Of a DNA stretch of 64,000 nucleotides, positions 46,317 through 55,260 are shown piece after piece. This DNA comes from JAAZPT01 sp964544955. Its GTDB lineage: Bacteria > Bacillota > Clostridia > Christensenellales > Aristaeellaceae. Numbering within the stretch: position 1 is the stretch's first letter; each line of letters begins with the position of its first letter. The stretch covers positions 1 through 64,000 of the forward strand of contig CAZJEB010000001.1 in NCBI GenBank assembly GCA_964544955.1, written 5' to 3'. The translations under genes and the position numbers were made by a program. The notes beneath the pieces are model-generated. The model was not told the DNA's origin. It ran no database searches and saw only the letters and a list, made by a program, of their open reading frames with translations.

Positions 46317-48251
46317 ATGGCTGATAATGTTGCTTATTCAAAAAATAAATTTGTTTTACAATCAATAGTATTATATATTGTAGATTGTGTTTTTATTGCA
46401 ATAGCATTATATCTTGCTATTATTTTTAGGTTTGATTTAAGGTTTCCTGCCATATATAGAACTATATATTTGGATACACTTCCAATACTTATAATAACTA
46501 CTACTATTAGTTTTTTAATTTTTAGGCTTTATAAGAATATTTGGCAGTATGCAAGTATTGAGGTTATGCTCCAAATTGTAATTGCATGCTTTGTTTCTGG
46601 TTTAAGTGCATTTGCCATATCAAACGTTTTAAACAATAGCATGTCAGCTCGCTTCTTAGTTAGTAGGGGAATATTCTCTATGCTTGTTATATTAATGATA
46701 GCTTTAACGGGTGGTATTAGGTTTGCCCTAAAAATTAAAAGTATGCGCTCTAATCCTTTTGTAAAAGGCAAAAGAGGGGCAAGGCGAGTAATGGTTGTAG
46801 GCGCTGGTTGGGCTGGTGCATCAACAATTAGAGATATAAAATCTGGCAGGCATGGAAATTGCATTCCAATAGTAGCTATTGATGATGATGCTTCAAGGGT
46901 TGGTACGCGCATACATGGTGTACCAGTACGTGAAGGAACTGATAAAATTAAACTTTATGCAGAGTTGTATAAAATTGATGAAATAATTATTGCAATTGCT
47001 ACCCCAAAAGGTAAAATTCAAGATCTTGTTGAAATTTGCTTAAGTTCAGGCTGCAAAGTTAAAAGGGTGGCAAATTTAACAGAAATTGGAAACAATGATA
47101 ACTCATATAGCGTTGTTAGGAATATAGACCTTAATGACTTGCTTGGCAGACCAGAGGAAAAATTGGACCTTACTCTGGTAAAAGAATATTTTAAAGAAAA
47201 GGTTGTTCTTATTACTGGTGGTGGAGGAACAATAGGGTCTGAACTTTGTAGGCAAATTATTCCCTTTGATGTAAAAAAAATAATACTTTATGATGTTAGC
47301 GAAAACTATATTTATGATTTAAAAAATGAGCTTACATTTACTTTTAAAGAAAAAGCACAGAGTGATATAGAACTTTGCATAGGATCTGTAAGGGATACTA
47401 AGCGCCTTGATGAGGTTTTTAATAAATATAAACCTGACATAGTTTTACATGCAGCGGCCCATAAACATGTTCCACTTATGGAAACTTGCCCAGAGCAAGC
47501 AGTTAAAAATAATGTTTTTGGAACTTACTATACTGCTTTATGTGCAATAAAAAACAATGTAAAAAGTTTTGTTATGATATCAACAGATAAAGCTGTAAAC
47601 CCAACAAGCATTATGGGCGTAACCAAACGTTTAAGTGAAATAATAATTGAAGGTTTGAGCATTAATAGTGATACTAAATTTATGATTGTACGTTTTGGCA
47701 ATGTTTTAGGATCACATGGTAGCGTTGTTCCGCTATTTGAGCGACAAATAAGGAATGGCGGGCCAGTTACTGTTACACACAAAGATGTTATTAGGTATTT
47801 TATGACTCCACAAGAAGCAACAATTCTTGTTTTACAGGCTGCTGCAATAGCTAAGGGTGGAGAAATATTTGTTTTAGATATGGGTAAACCAGTTAGAATT
47901 TATGACCTTGCAAAAAGAATGATTCAGCTATATAGCGATCCTGAAAAAGACCCTGTTCAAATTAAACTTACTGGACTTAGGGGTGGAGAAAAACTTTATG
48001 AAGAACTTCTTATGCATGACGAAAATATTGTTAGAACAGATCTTGATAAAATTTTTGTAACTAAGGCTGATGATGTTTCGCAACAACAAATAGATAATAT
48101 AATTAATCAACTAACAGAAGCCTTGGATAATAATTTTGATATGAGGCAATGCCTACATGCCCTTGTTCCATCTTTTTTAGAGGCCAATGAAGCAAACAAA
48201 CTAACTAATGAAAACCAATTAAGTAAACATCGCATTTATGAGGATAATTAA
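46317..48251 (+). CDS. UDP-sugar 4,6-dehydratase, PglF/CapD-like membrane enzyme
   Basis: The 644-residue protein has four TM helices (to about 130), a Rossmann domain with GAGWAG (162-167), and a C-terminal NDP-sugar dehydratase domain with GGGGTIG (301-307). The active site has TDK at 423-425 and Met433 where most SDRs have Tyr, then K437, as in Campylobacter PglF. That enzyme makes UDP-4-keto-6-deoxy-GlcNAc for bacillosamine or related sugars. The next gene is an aminotransferase that could add the 4-amino group. No acetyltransferase (PglD-like) or glycosyltransferase is nearby. Confidence 0.9.
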   Translation: MADNVAYSKNKFVLQSIVLYIVDCVFIAIALYLAIIFRFDLRFPAIYRTIYLDTLPILIITTTISFLIFRLYKNIWQYASIEVMLQIVIACFVSGLSAFAISNVLNNSMSARFLVSRGIFSMLVILMIALTGGIRFALKIKSMRSNPFVKGKRGARRVMVVGAGWAGASTIRDIKSGRHGNCIPIVAIDDDASRVGTRIHGVPVREGTDKIKLYAELYKIDEIIIAIATPKGKIQDLVEICLSSGCKVKRVANLTEIGNNDNSYSVVRNIDLNDLLGRPEEKLDLTLVKEYFKEKVVLITGGGGTIGSELCRQIIPFDVKKIILYDVSENYIYDLKNELTFTFKEKAQSDIELCIGSVRDTKRLDEVFNKYKPDIVLHAAAHKHVPLMETCPEQAVKNNVFGTYYTALCAIKNNVKSFVMISTDKAVNPTSIMGVTKRLSEIIIEGLSINSDTKFMIVRFGNVLGSHGSVVPLFERQIRNGGPVTVTHKDVIRYFMTPQEATILVLQAAAIAKGGEIFVLDMGKPVRIYDLAKRMIQLYSDPEKDPVQIKLTGLRGGEKLYEELLMHDENIVRTDLDKIFVTKADDVSQQQIDNIINQLTEALDNNFDMRQCLHALVPSFLEANEANKLTNENQLSKHRIYEDN

Positions 48252-48261
48252 GGAGAAAACT

Positions 48262-49401
48262 ATGAAAGCATTAACAAAGAGGGTTTATCTTTCTACACCT
48301 ACAATGCATGGGGATGAACAGAAATACATTCAAGAAGCCTTTGATACAAACTGGGTAGCGCCTTTAGGCAAAAATGTTGATGAATTTGAAAATGAAATTA
48401 AAAATTTTGTTGGAATGGAACATGCTGCTGCATTAGTATCTGGTACATCAGCATTACACCTTGCAATGAAACTTATTCCAATAAAAAGGGATGATATTGT
48501 TTTTTGTTCGGATTTAACATTCGCTGCAACCGTTAACCCAGTATCATATGAAGGGGCTGTTCAAGTTTTTATTGATAGCGAAATGGATACATGGAATATG
48601 GATCCAAAAGCATTAAAAATTGCCTTTGAAAAGTATGATGGTATAAAATATCCAAAACCCAAAGCAGTTGTTATAGTGCATCTTTATGGCACTCCAGCAA
48701 AAATGGATGAGATTGTTGAAATATGTAATTTTTACAATGTTCCAATAATTGAAGATGCAGCAGAAAGCTTAGGTGCGACATATAAAAACCAACAAACAGG
48801 AACATTTGGTAAATATAGCGTTTTAAGTTTTAATGGTAACAAATTAATAACAACATCTGGTGGAGGTATGCTTCTTTCCAACAATGAAGATGATATTGTT
48901 AAAGCTAGGTTTTGGGCAACACAATCAAGAGATCCAGCTCCATGGTATCAGCATAGTGAAATTGGGTATAATTACCGTATGAGCAACATTGTTGCAGGCA
49001 TAGGCAGGGGGCAAATACCTTATATTAATAATCATATTAATTTAAAAAAACAGATTTACTTACGTTATGAAAATGCATTTAAAGAATTACCAATAAAGAT
49101 GAATCCTCATTTAGATTACACATTACCTAATTACTGGTTAAGTTGTTTAATATTAGATGAAAGTTCAAAAGTTAAGCCTATGGTTATATATGATAAATTA
49201 TGTGAATACAATATAGAATCAAGGCCTATATGGAAACCAATGCACTTACAACCTATATTTGAAAATAATGATTTTGTTTCAGCTAATAATGATGTTTCAA
49301 AATATATATTTGAAAATGGTTTGTGCTTACCTAGTGATATTAAAATGACATTAGAAGAACAAAATACAGTTATTGAAATAATACTGTCTTGCTTTAAATA
49401 A
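48262..49401 (+). CDS. DegT/DnrJ/EryC1-type sugar aminotransferase
   Basis: A PLP enzyme of 379 residues that transfers an amino group to a 4-keto sugar. The family pattern is clear: GTSALHLAM near residue 63, VPIIEDAAESLG with the cofactor Asp, and SFNGNKLITTSGGGML with the Schiff-base Lys. Paired with the PglF-like enzyme 10 bases upstream, it probably acts like PglE and makes UDP-4-amino-sugar. The ATG at 48262 follows AAGGAGAAA. A terminator follows the gene. Confidence 0.9.
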   Translation: MKALTKRVYLSTPTMHGDEQKYIQEAFDTNWVAPLGKNVDEFENEIKNFVGMEHAAALVSGTSALHLAMKLIPIKRDDIVFCSDLTFAATVNPVSYEGAVQVFIDSEMDTWNMDPKALKIAFEKYDGIKYPKPKAVVIVHLYGTPAKMDEIVEICNFYNVPIIEDAAESLGATYKNQQTGTFGKYSVLSFNGNKLITTSGGGMLLSNNEDDIVKARFWATQSRDPAPWYQHSEIGYNYRMSNIVAGIGRGQIPYINNHINLKKQIYLRYENAFKELPIKMNPHLDYTLPNYWLSCLILDESSKVKPMVIYDKLCEYNIESRPIWKPMHLQPIFENNDFVSANNDVSKYIFENGLCLPSDIKMTLEEQNTVIEIILSCFK

Positions 49402-49403
49402 AT

Positions 49404-49438
49404 AAAAAGCCACTATACTTTAAGTGAAGTGGCTTTTT
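49404..49438 (+). terminator. Terminator after the sugar aminotransferase
   Basis: AAAAAGCCACT (49404-49414) and AGTGGCTTTTT (49428-49438) form an 11-bp stem with a 13-nt loop and end in a T-run. Confidence 0.85.
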
Positions 49439-49542
49439 ATTTTGTTTTAATTAAAGTAAAATAATGCTACTTTTATTCGTAATATTACTATATTTTTAAC
49501 AATCACTATTGTATACTTAAAAAAAAGCAAAGGAGATATATT

Positions 49543-50691
49543 ATGTCAAACCGTATAATCTTAAATCCAACTTCATACCATGGCGCAGGTGCAATAAATG
49601 AAATTCCTGGTGAAATAAAAAGGAATGGTTTTAAAAAGGTTTTTGTATGTAGTGATCCTGATTTAATAAAATTTGGAGTTACAAAAAAGGTAACAGATGT
49701 TCTTGATAAAGCAAGTATTGAATATTCACTTTTCTCTGATATTCAACCAAACCCAACAATTAATAACGTTAAAAACGGTGTTACAGCATTCCAAGAATCT
49801 AAAGCAGATTGTATCGTTTCAATTGGTGGTGGATCATCAATGGATACAGCCAAGGCTATTGGTATCATTATAACAAACCCAGAGTTTGATGATGTTAGAT
49901 CATTAGAAGGCGTAGCTCCAACAAAGAATAAAACTGTATTTACAATTGCAGTACCAACAACAGCAGGTACCGCAGCAGAAGTTACAATTAACTATGTAAT
50001 AACAGATGAAGAAAGAAAACGTAAATTTGTTTGTGTAGATGTTCATGATATTCCTGAGGTAGCGGTAGTTGATCCTGATATGATGAGCTCAATGCCTAAA
50101 GGCCTTACAGCATCTACAGGAATGGATGCTTTAACCCATGCTATTGAAGGTTATATAACAAAAGGTGCTTGGGAAATGACTGATATGTTCCATTTAAAGT
50201 CCATTGAAATCATTGCACGCTCTTTAAGGGCAGCTTGTGAAAATGATGCAAAGGGCAGGGAAGATATGGCTCTTGCTCAATACTTAGCAGGTATGGGTTT
50301 CTCTAATGTTGGTTTAGGTATAGTTCACTCTTTAGCTCACTGCTTAGGTGCGGTATATAATACTCCTCATGGTGTTGCAAATGCAATTCTTCTTCCAACA
50401 ATTATGGAATATAATGCTCCCAATACAGGCGAAAAGTATAAACATATAGCTAAAGCTATGGGCGTTGAAGGCACAGAAAATATGAGCCAAGAAGAATATA
50501 GAAAAGCTGCTGTTGATGCTGTTCGTCAATTATCAAAGGATGTTGGTATTCCAGCTGATCTTAAAGAAATTGCAAAATTTGAAGATTTAGATTTCTTAGC
50601 CGAAAGCGCATTTGCTGATGCTTGCAGACCAGGCAATCCTAGGGACACCAGCGTGGAAGAAATAAAAGAACTTTATATTAAACTTATGTAA
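49543..50691 (+). CDS. fucO: Lactaldehyde reductase (iron-containing alcohol dehydrogenase)
   Basis: FucO reduces L-lactaldehyde, made by fuculose-1-phosphate cleavage, to 1,2-propanediol, which regenerates NAD+. The 382-residue group III dehydrogenase has GGGSSMDTAKAIG (NAD binding), the iron ligands DALTHAIEGY and HSLAHCLGAVYNTPHG, and a full family length. AAAGGAGAT precedes the ATG. It is monocistronic between two terminators, next to the fucose transporter and 5 kb from fucKIAU, which supports the assignment over other alcohol dehydrogenases. Confidence 0.92.
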   Translation: MSNRIILNPTSYHGAGAINEIPGEIKRNGFKKVFVCSDPDLIKFGVTKKVTDVLDKASIEYSLFSDIQPNPTINNVKNGVTAFQESKADCIVSIGGGSSMDTAKAIGIIITNPEFDDVRSLEGVAPTKNKTVFTIAVPTTAGTAAEVTINYVITDEERKRKFVCVDVHDIPEVAVVDPDMMSSMPKGLTASTGMDALTHAIEGYITKGAWEMTDMFHLKSIEIIARSLRAACENDAKGREDMALAQYLAGMGFSNVGLGIVHSLAHCLGAVYNTPHGVANAILLPTIMEYNAPNTGEKYKHIAKAMGVEGTENMSQEEYRKAAVDAVRQLSKDVGIPADLKEIAKFEDLDFLAESAFADACRPGNPRDTSVEEIKELYIKLM

Positions 50692-50693
50692 TT

Positions 50694-50722
50694 AAAATGG
50701 TGCTGTAAAGCACCATTTTTTT
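50694..50722 (+). terminator. Terminator after fucO
   Basis: AAAATGGTGCT and AGCACCATTTT pair around GTAA, followed by further T residues. The next 275 bases to the ABC operon hold AT-rich DNA only. Confidence 0.88.
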
Positions 50723-50803
50723 ATGTTTTTATTAATCATATAAGTAATTTTAAGTACAGAATATTTAATAAATGTAGTTAAAATATATTGTTTTATCCAT
50801 ATA

Positions 50804-50833
50804 TTAACAACAAAAATATATTTTTTATATAAA
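50804..50833 (+). promoter_or_regulatory. Possible promoter of the sugar ABC transporter operon
   Basis: TTAACA (50804-50809), an 18-nt spacer and TATAAA (50828-50833). The region 50723-50998 is so AT-rich that other pairs are possible. No clear operator or catabolite (cre) site was seen. Confidence 0.3.
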
Positions 50834-50998
50834 AATCAACTAATTTAGACATAAAATACATTAAAATGAATTTTGTGCTATTTTTTCATAATATAGTGCA
50901 ATAATATATGCAATTTGTTTGTTAATATTATATTATTCAATCGATTATGTTTAATTATATTTATTATGCAAGAATAATTTGTGAAGAGGAGGAATAAA

Positions 50999-52495
50999 AT
51001 GCCTGGAACTTTATTGCAAATGAAAGGTATTCATAAGTACTTCCCTGGTGTTCATGCTCTAAATAATGTGGATTTTGATCTTCGTGAAGGTGAAATTCAT
51101 GCATTAGTAGGTGAAAATGGCGCTGGAAAGTCTACTTTAATGAAGGTGCTTACTGGTGTATATCAAAAGGATGAGGGTCATATTTCTATCGATAATAAAG
51201 AGGTGGAAATATTAAATACTCTTGATTCTCAAGCTCTTGGTATTTCTATAGTGCATCAAGAGTTAAACTTGATGAATGACCTAACAATTGCTGAAAACAT
51301 TTTTATTGGCCGTGAGCCTATGAAGGGTATAGTCCTTGACAAAGCTAAACAAAATAGGATGGCTAAGGAAATGCTGGATCTTATCGCATTAGATATCGAT
51401 CCTCGCACAAAAGTTGGTGATTTAACAGTTGCTAAACAACAAATGGTTGAAATTGCAAAAGCTCTATCTTTTCCTAATTTTAGAATTTTAATATTAGATG
51501 AACCAACAGCATCTTTAACAGATTCCGAAATTGAAGATTTATTTAAAGTTTTATTTGACTTGAGGGAAAAGGGAGTAGCTATTATATATATATCACACCG
51601 TATGGACGAATTAAAGATTATATCTAATAGAATAACTGTTATGCGTGATGGGCAATATATTGGTACTGCCGATATGGATAAAATAACAATGGATGAAATT
51701 GTTTCAATGATGGTTGGTCGCGCAATAACATGGACACAAAAAGAGAAAAGCTCTGTTGCAGATGATGCTGAAGTTCTTTTAAAAGTTGAAGGTTTAAACT
51801 CTAAAGATGTAGATAACATCTCATTTGAACTTCGCAAAGGTGAAATTCTAGGTTTTTCAGGTTTAGTTGGTGCCGGCAGAACTGAAACCATGCGTCTTAT
51901 ATGCGGTGCAGATAAAATGGATAGTGGTGTAATTACTTTAAATGGTAAAACTCTTAACATAAAAAATCCTAGTGATGCTGTTAATGAAGGTATTGGATAC
52001 CTTAGTGAAGATAGAAAACGTTATGGTTTATGCTTGGGTTTATCATGTGCTGATAATATTGTGCTAGCTTCCTTAGATGGCTATTCAGGCAAATTAGTGG
52101 TTAATGATACAAAAATCAAAGCTGTTTCAGAGGATTTCAAAGGTAAAATCCGAATTAAGACGCCATCTGTTGAAACTCCTGCAATTAGTCTTTCTGGTGG
52201 CAACCAACAAAAAGTAGTTATCGCAAAATGGCTTGTTAAGAACTGTGATGTGCTTATATTTGATGAACCTACAAGAGGTATTGATGTAGGTGCAAAAAGT
52301 GAAATATATGACCTTATAGATGAATTAGCAGCAGAAGGTAAAGGAATAATAATGGTATCTTCTGATATGCCTGAAATTTTAAGAATGTCTGATAGAATAG
52401 CTGTTATGTGTGAAGGCGAAATTACTGATATTGTGCCTATTGAACAGGCAACTCAAGAAAAAATAATGCAACTGGCAACGCCGGGTGTTAATTAG
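50999..52495 (+). CDS. Sugar ABC transporter ATP-binding protein, RbsA-like (probable L-fucose importer)
   Basis: The 498-residue protein carries two ATPase domains in tandem. The first has Walker A GENGAGKST and Walker B LILDEPTAS. The second has a degenerate GLVGAGRTE P-loop and LIFDEPTRG, as usual in RbsA/MglA subunits. It powers uptake by the permease and binding protein that follow. The likely sugar is L-fucose, because fucO and fucKIAU lie on either side, but ribose or another sugar cannot be excluded. GAGGAGG precedes the ATG at 50999. Confidence 0.92.
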   Translation: MPGTLLQMKGIHKYFPGVHALNNVDFDLREGEIHALVGENGAGKSTLMKVLTGVYQKDEGHISIDNKEVEILNTLDSQALGISIVHQELNLMNDLTIAENIFIGREPMKGIVLDKAKQNRMAKEMLDLIALDIDPRTKVGDLTVAKQQMVEIAKALSFPNFRILILDEPTASLTDSEIEDLFKVLFDLREKGVAIIYISHRMDELKIISNRITVMRDGQYIGTADMDKITMDEIVSMMVGRAITWTQKEKSSVADDAEVLLKVEGLNSKDVDNISFELRKGEILGFSGLVGAGRTETMRLICGADKMDSGVITLNGKTLNIKNPSDAVNEGIGYLSEDRKRYGLCLGLSCADNIVLASLDGYSGKLVVNDTKIKAVSEDFKGKIRIKTPSVETPAISLSGGNQQKVVIAKWLVKNCDVLIFDEPTRGIDVGAKSEIYDLIDELAAEGKGIIMVSSDMPEILRMSDRIAVMCEGEITDIVPIEQATQEKIMQLATPGVN

Positions 52496-52505
52496 GAGGA
52501 GCAAC

Positions 52506-53498
52506 ATGAAAACAAAAAAGCTTAATATGCAAGCATTGCTTGCACCCGCAGCATTAGTAATAATTTACGTATTCTTTGCTATATTTGGAAAGAACTTCTT
52601 TAGCACCTACACATTAAAAACAATTTTAGAGTCAAGTTACTACATTGGTTTTATGGCGTTTGGTATAACTTTTGTTATTATTACAGGTGGTATAGACCTA
52701 TCTATTGGTACTGTTATGATGGCTTCAGCATTAATTGGTGGTGTAGCTTATAAATCTTGGGGATTTCCATTATGGGCTGCTCTAATACTTGTTCCAATTA
52801 TTGGTGCATTGTTCGGTTTAGGCAATGGTTATATGATTGCTAAATTAAAATTACCTCCTTTTATTGCAACATTAGGTACAATGTTAGTTTCAAAAGGATT
52901 GGGAAGTATAATTTCAAACGTTCAAACACAATATTATCCTACAATAGGTACAACAGATGGTTGGTTCAAAGAAGTATTCTTCAGGCAAGGTCAATTTCCA
53001 ATTGGTGTAGTATATTTAATACTTGCATTTGTTGTTGCAGCATTTGTGTTAAATAAAACACGCTTTGGTAGGTATAACTATGCTATAGGTTCAAACATTG
53101 AAGCTACAAGGCTATCAGGTGTTAAAACTGAAAAATGGTTAATCTATATTTATGGCGTTTGCGGATTGTTCTGTGGTTTGGCTGGTATATTCTATGCAGC
53201 AACCTACACAGTTATATTACCAGGTGGTGGTGGCGGTGAAGAACTAAATGCTATAGCTGCTGTTGTTATTGGTGGTACATCAATGGCAGGTGGATCTGGT
53301 ACAATGTTAGGCACATTAATTGGTGTGTTCATTATGTCGGTTCTTAAAAATGGTCTTGCGTCAGTTGGCTTGCAAGCACATTATCAAGTATTCTTTACAG
53401 GCTTTGTTGTTATCGGTGCTGTTTTACTTGATAAAGTTCGTAGCAATGCTGCACTTAATGCAAAAACAAAGGAAACTAAAAAAGAAGTTTCAAAATAG
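52506..53498 (+). CDS. Sugar ABC transporter permease, RbsC-like
   Basis: The 330-residue protein has about ten TM helices and the family motif ITGGIDLSIGTVMM near residue 60, plus GRYNYAIGSNIEATRLSG, which forms the coupling loop to the ATPase. It begins at the ATG at 52506 after AGGAGGAG, 10 bases past the ATPase stop. It is the channel subunit of the putative fucose importer. Confidence 0.93.
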   Translation: MKTKKLNMQALLAPAALVIIYVFFAIFGKNFFSTYTLKTILESSYYIGFMAFGITFVIITGGIDLSIGTVMMASALIGGVAYKSWGFPLWAALILVPIIGALFGLGNGYMIAKLKLPPFIATLGTMLVSKGLGSIISNVQTQYYPTIGTTDGWFKEVFFRQGQFPIGVVYLILAFVVAAFVLNKTRFGRYNYAIGSNIEATRLSGVKTEKWLIYIYGVCGLFCGLAGIFYAATYTVILPGGGGGEELNAIAAVVIGGTSMAGGSGTMLGTLIGVFIMSVLKNGLASVGLQAHYQVFFTGFVVIGAVLLDKVRSNAALNAKTKETKKEVSK

Positions 53499-53566
53499 TA
53501 TATTATTAATTAGTTTTAAAGCTTGAATGAAAATTTAAGCTAAAAATAAAAAATGGAGGCAAAAAA

Positions 53567-54625
53567 ATGAAAAAACTTATTTCATTACTCTTGGTTTGCG
53601 TTATGGTATTATCCATCGCATCAATCGCACTTGCTGAAGAAGCACTTTACATCTCTGTTATATCCAAAGGTGAACAACATGCTTTCTGGCAAGCAGTTAA
53701 AAAAGGCTGTGAAGATGCTGCTACAGAATACGGCGTTAACATGTTCTACTATGGACCACCTACAGAAGCTGACATAGCACTTCAAGTTGAAGCTTTCAAC
53801 TCTGAAATGGCTAAAAATCCTAAAGCTATTTGCTTAGCTGCTTTGGATACACAAGCTTTAGTTGGCCAATTATCCGAAACAAAAGAAAAAGCTATTCCAG
53901 TTGTTGGTTTTGACTCTGGCGTTCCTGGTGCTCCAGAAGGCTCAATCGCTGCTAATGTTGCTACAAACAACAAAACAGCTGCTGCATTGGCTGCTGAAAA
54001 CCTAATCTTAGTTGATGGTTTTGTAGATCTTCTAAAATCCGGTACAGTTGAAAAACCCGTAGTTATTGCATGCTTATCACAAGACGTTACATCACAATCT
54101 ATCGGTGACCGTACCGAAGGTTTTGTAACAAAAATGAGAGATTTAGCTAATGAATACGGCGTTGCTTCTATCGAAGGTAATGATAAATGGGCTGATAAAG
54201 TTGAAAACCCAACAATCATCATCCACACAGAAGTTGGCGCTACACCACAATCTGGCGACCAAGTTAATGCTGCAAATGCAGTTCTTAACAAAGAAGGTTT
54301 AGTTGCAGTTTTCTGCTCAAACGAAGGTACAGTTAACGCTTTCTTATCTGCTACAGCTGATGGTTCAGAATTAGCAGACGGTGGCCGTTATCAAGATCTA
54401 ATCGTTGTTGGTTTTGACGCTGGTTCTTCACAGAAAAACGCAGTTCGTAATCAATGGTTCGTTGGTTCTGTAACACAAAACCCCTATAGAATGGGTTACT
54501 TAGCTATTGAAACAGCTGTTAAAGCTGCTAAAGGCGAAACAGTTGAAGATGCAGATACAGGTGCAGTATGGTATAACTATGAAAATATCGATACTGAAGA
54601 AGTTGCATTACTAGTATACGATTAA
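53567..54625 (+). CDS. Sugar-binding protein of the ABC transporter (RbsB-like)
   Basis: The 352-residue extracytoplasmic protein has a signal peptide (MKKLISLLLV...SIALAEE, cut near residue 23) and a periplasmic-binding type 1 fold with VISKGEQHAFWQAV, VVGFDSG and VVGFDAGSSQKNAV. It lacks a lipobox Cys at the cleavage site. The only nearby Cys (residue 11) is inside the hydrophobic core, so anchoring by lipid is not apparent. Codons favour C-ending forms more than in neighbours, as in highly expressed genes. It is the third gene of the operon, after a 68-base gap. Confidence 0.92.
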   Translation: MKKLISLLLVCVMVLSIASIALAEEALYISVISKGEQHAFWQAVKKGCEDAATEYGVNMFYYGPPTEADIALQVEAFNSEMAKNPKAICLAALDTQALVGQLSETKEKAIPVVGFDSGVPGAPEGSIAANVATNNKTAAALAAENLILVDGFVDLLKSGTVEKPVVIACLSQDVTSQSIGDRTEGFVTKMRDLANEYGVASIEGNDKWADKVENPTIIIHTEVGATPQSGDQVNAANAVLNKEGLVAVFCSNEGTVNAFLSATADGSELADGGRYQDLIVVGFDAGSSQKNAVRNQWFVGSVTQNPYRMGYLAIETAVKAAKGETVEDADTGAVWYNYENIDTEEVALLVYD

Positions 54626-54635
54626 TTTAAACAAT

Positions 54636-54667
54636 AAAAAGGGCTTGAGATTCTCAAGCCCTTTTTT
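54636..54667 (+). terminator. Terminator after the sugar ABC operon
   Basis: GGGCTTGAG (54641-54649) and CTCAAGCCC (54653-54661) pair around ATT, followed by six T residues. Confidence 0.93.
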
Positions 54668-54787
54668 ATTGTAATTAATGTAAAATTAAATGCCAATTAT
54701 AATTCATATTCAGCTTTTAACTCAGCTTTAATTGTTTAATGTGGAACTATCTACGTGTGCTTAAATATTAGCAAAATACAGTAAATT

Positions 54788-54821
54788 AAAAAGAATCCCA
54801 TAATTTATGAGGATTCTTTTT
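54788..54821 (-). terminator. Terminator of the fucKIAU operon
   Basis: AAAAAGAATCC (54788-54798) and GGATTCTTTTT (54811-54821) pair. On the minus strand a T-run follows the stem, just beyond the fucU stop. Confidence 0.85.
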
Positions 54822-54828
54822 ATAATTA

Positions 54829-55245
54829 TTATATAACGCCTTTTTGCAATATTATATTTGCATAAATTGCACTTTCTCCAGTTGAAACTACTGCATAAGC
54901 TTTTTTAGCTTCCTCATAAAATTCAAATCTTTCAACTAAATCAAACTCAATAGGTCTTTCGTTTTTCTCAATAATCTCAGTATATTTTGCCCAAATTGGG
55001 GGAGTACTTCCATCCAATGTTGCCATTAATGCAACAGGTTTTTCAACATATGTATCTAGTGGGAAAAGTTTTAAAATAGCATCTAGTATTTCTGGAACAC
55101 CATGTCCATCACATCTAACAAGTCTTTTAGCATAATTAGCTGCAGGGAAGTTTCCATCGCCAATTACTATTCTATCTCCATGACCCATTTCCATAAGTAT
55201 TTTCAGTAATTCAGGTGTTAATAAAGATGATATACCTTTTAACAT
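54829..55245 (-). CDS. fucU: L-fucose mutarotase
   Basis: The 138-residue RbsD/FucU protein interconverts the alpha and beta anomers of L-fucose so that the isomerase gets its preferred form. The family pattern GHGDRIVIGDGNFPA is near residue 22, followed by VRCDGHGVPEIL. It is the last gene of fucK-fucI-fucA-fucU, 15 bases after fucA, and is followed by a terminator. Confidence 0.95.
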   Translation of the reverse strand: MLKGISSLLTPELLKILMEMGHGDRIVIGDGNFPAANYAKRLVRCDGHGVPEILDAILKLFPLDTYVEKPVALMATLDGSTPPIWAKYTEIIEKNERPIEFDLVERFEFYEEAKKAYAVVSTGESAIYANIILQKGVI

Positions 55246-55260
55246 TTATTTTTCCTCCTG

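Noticed and set aside
50692..50998. 307-base gap before the sugar ABC operon as a possible riboswitch or small RNA
   Set aside because: Beyond the fucO terminator it is AT-rich without stable stems; only a weak promoter candidate was found.
51256..51960. 234-codon open frame on the minus strand
   Set aside because: It lies wholly inside the sugar ABC ATPase gene, whose domains are unmistakable. The antisense frame has no family match that I can see and no ribosome binding site.
53782..54291. 169-codon antisense frame within the sugar-binding protein gene
   Set aside because: A shadow of a highly expressed gene with biased codons.
54680..54730. Minus-strand stretch that reads like a protein tail (TIKAELKAEYEL then stop)
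   Set aside because: It might be a gene remnant, but it is only about 13 codons long, preceded by a stop in the same frame, and chance cannot be excluded.
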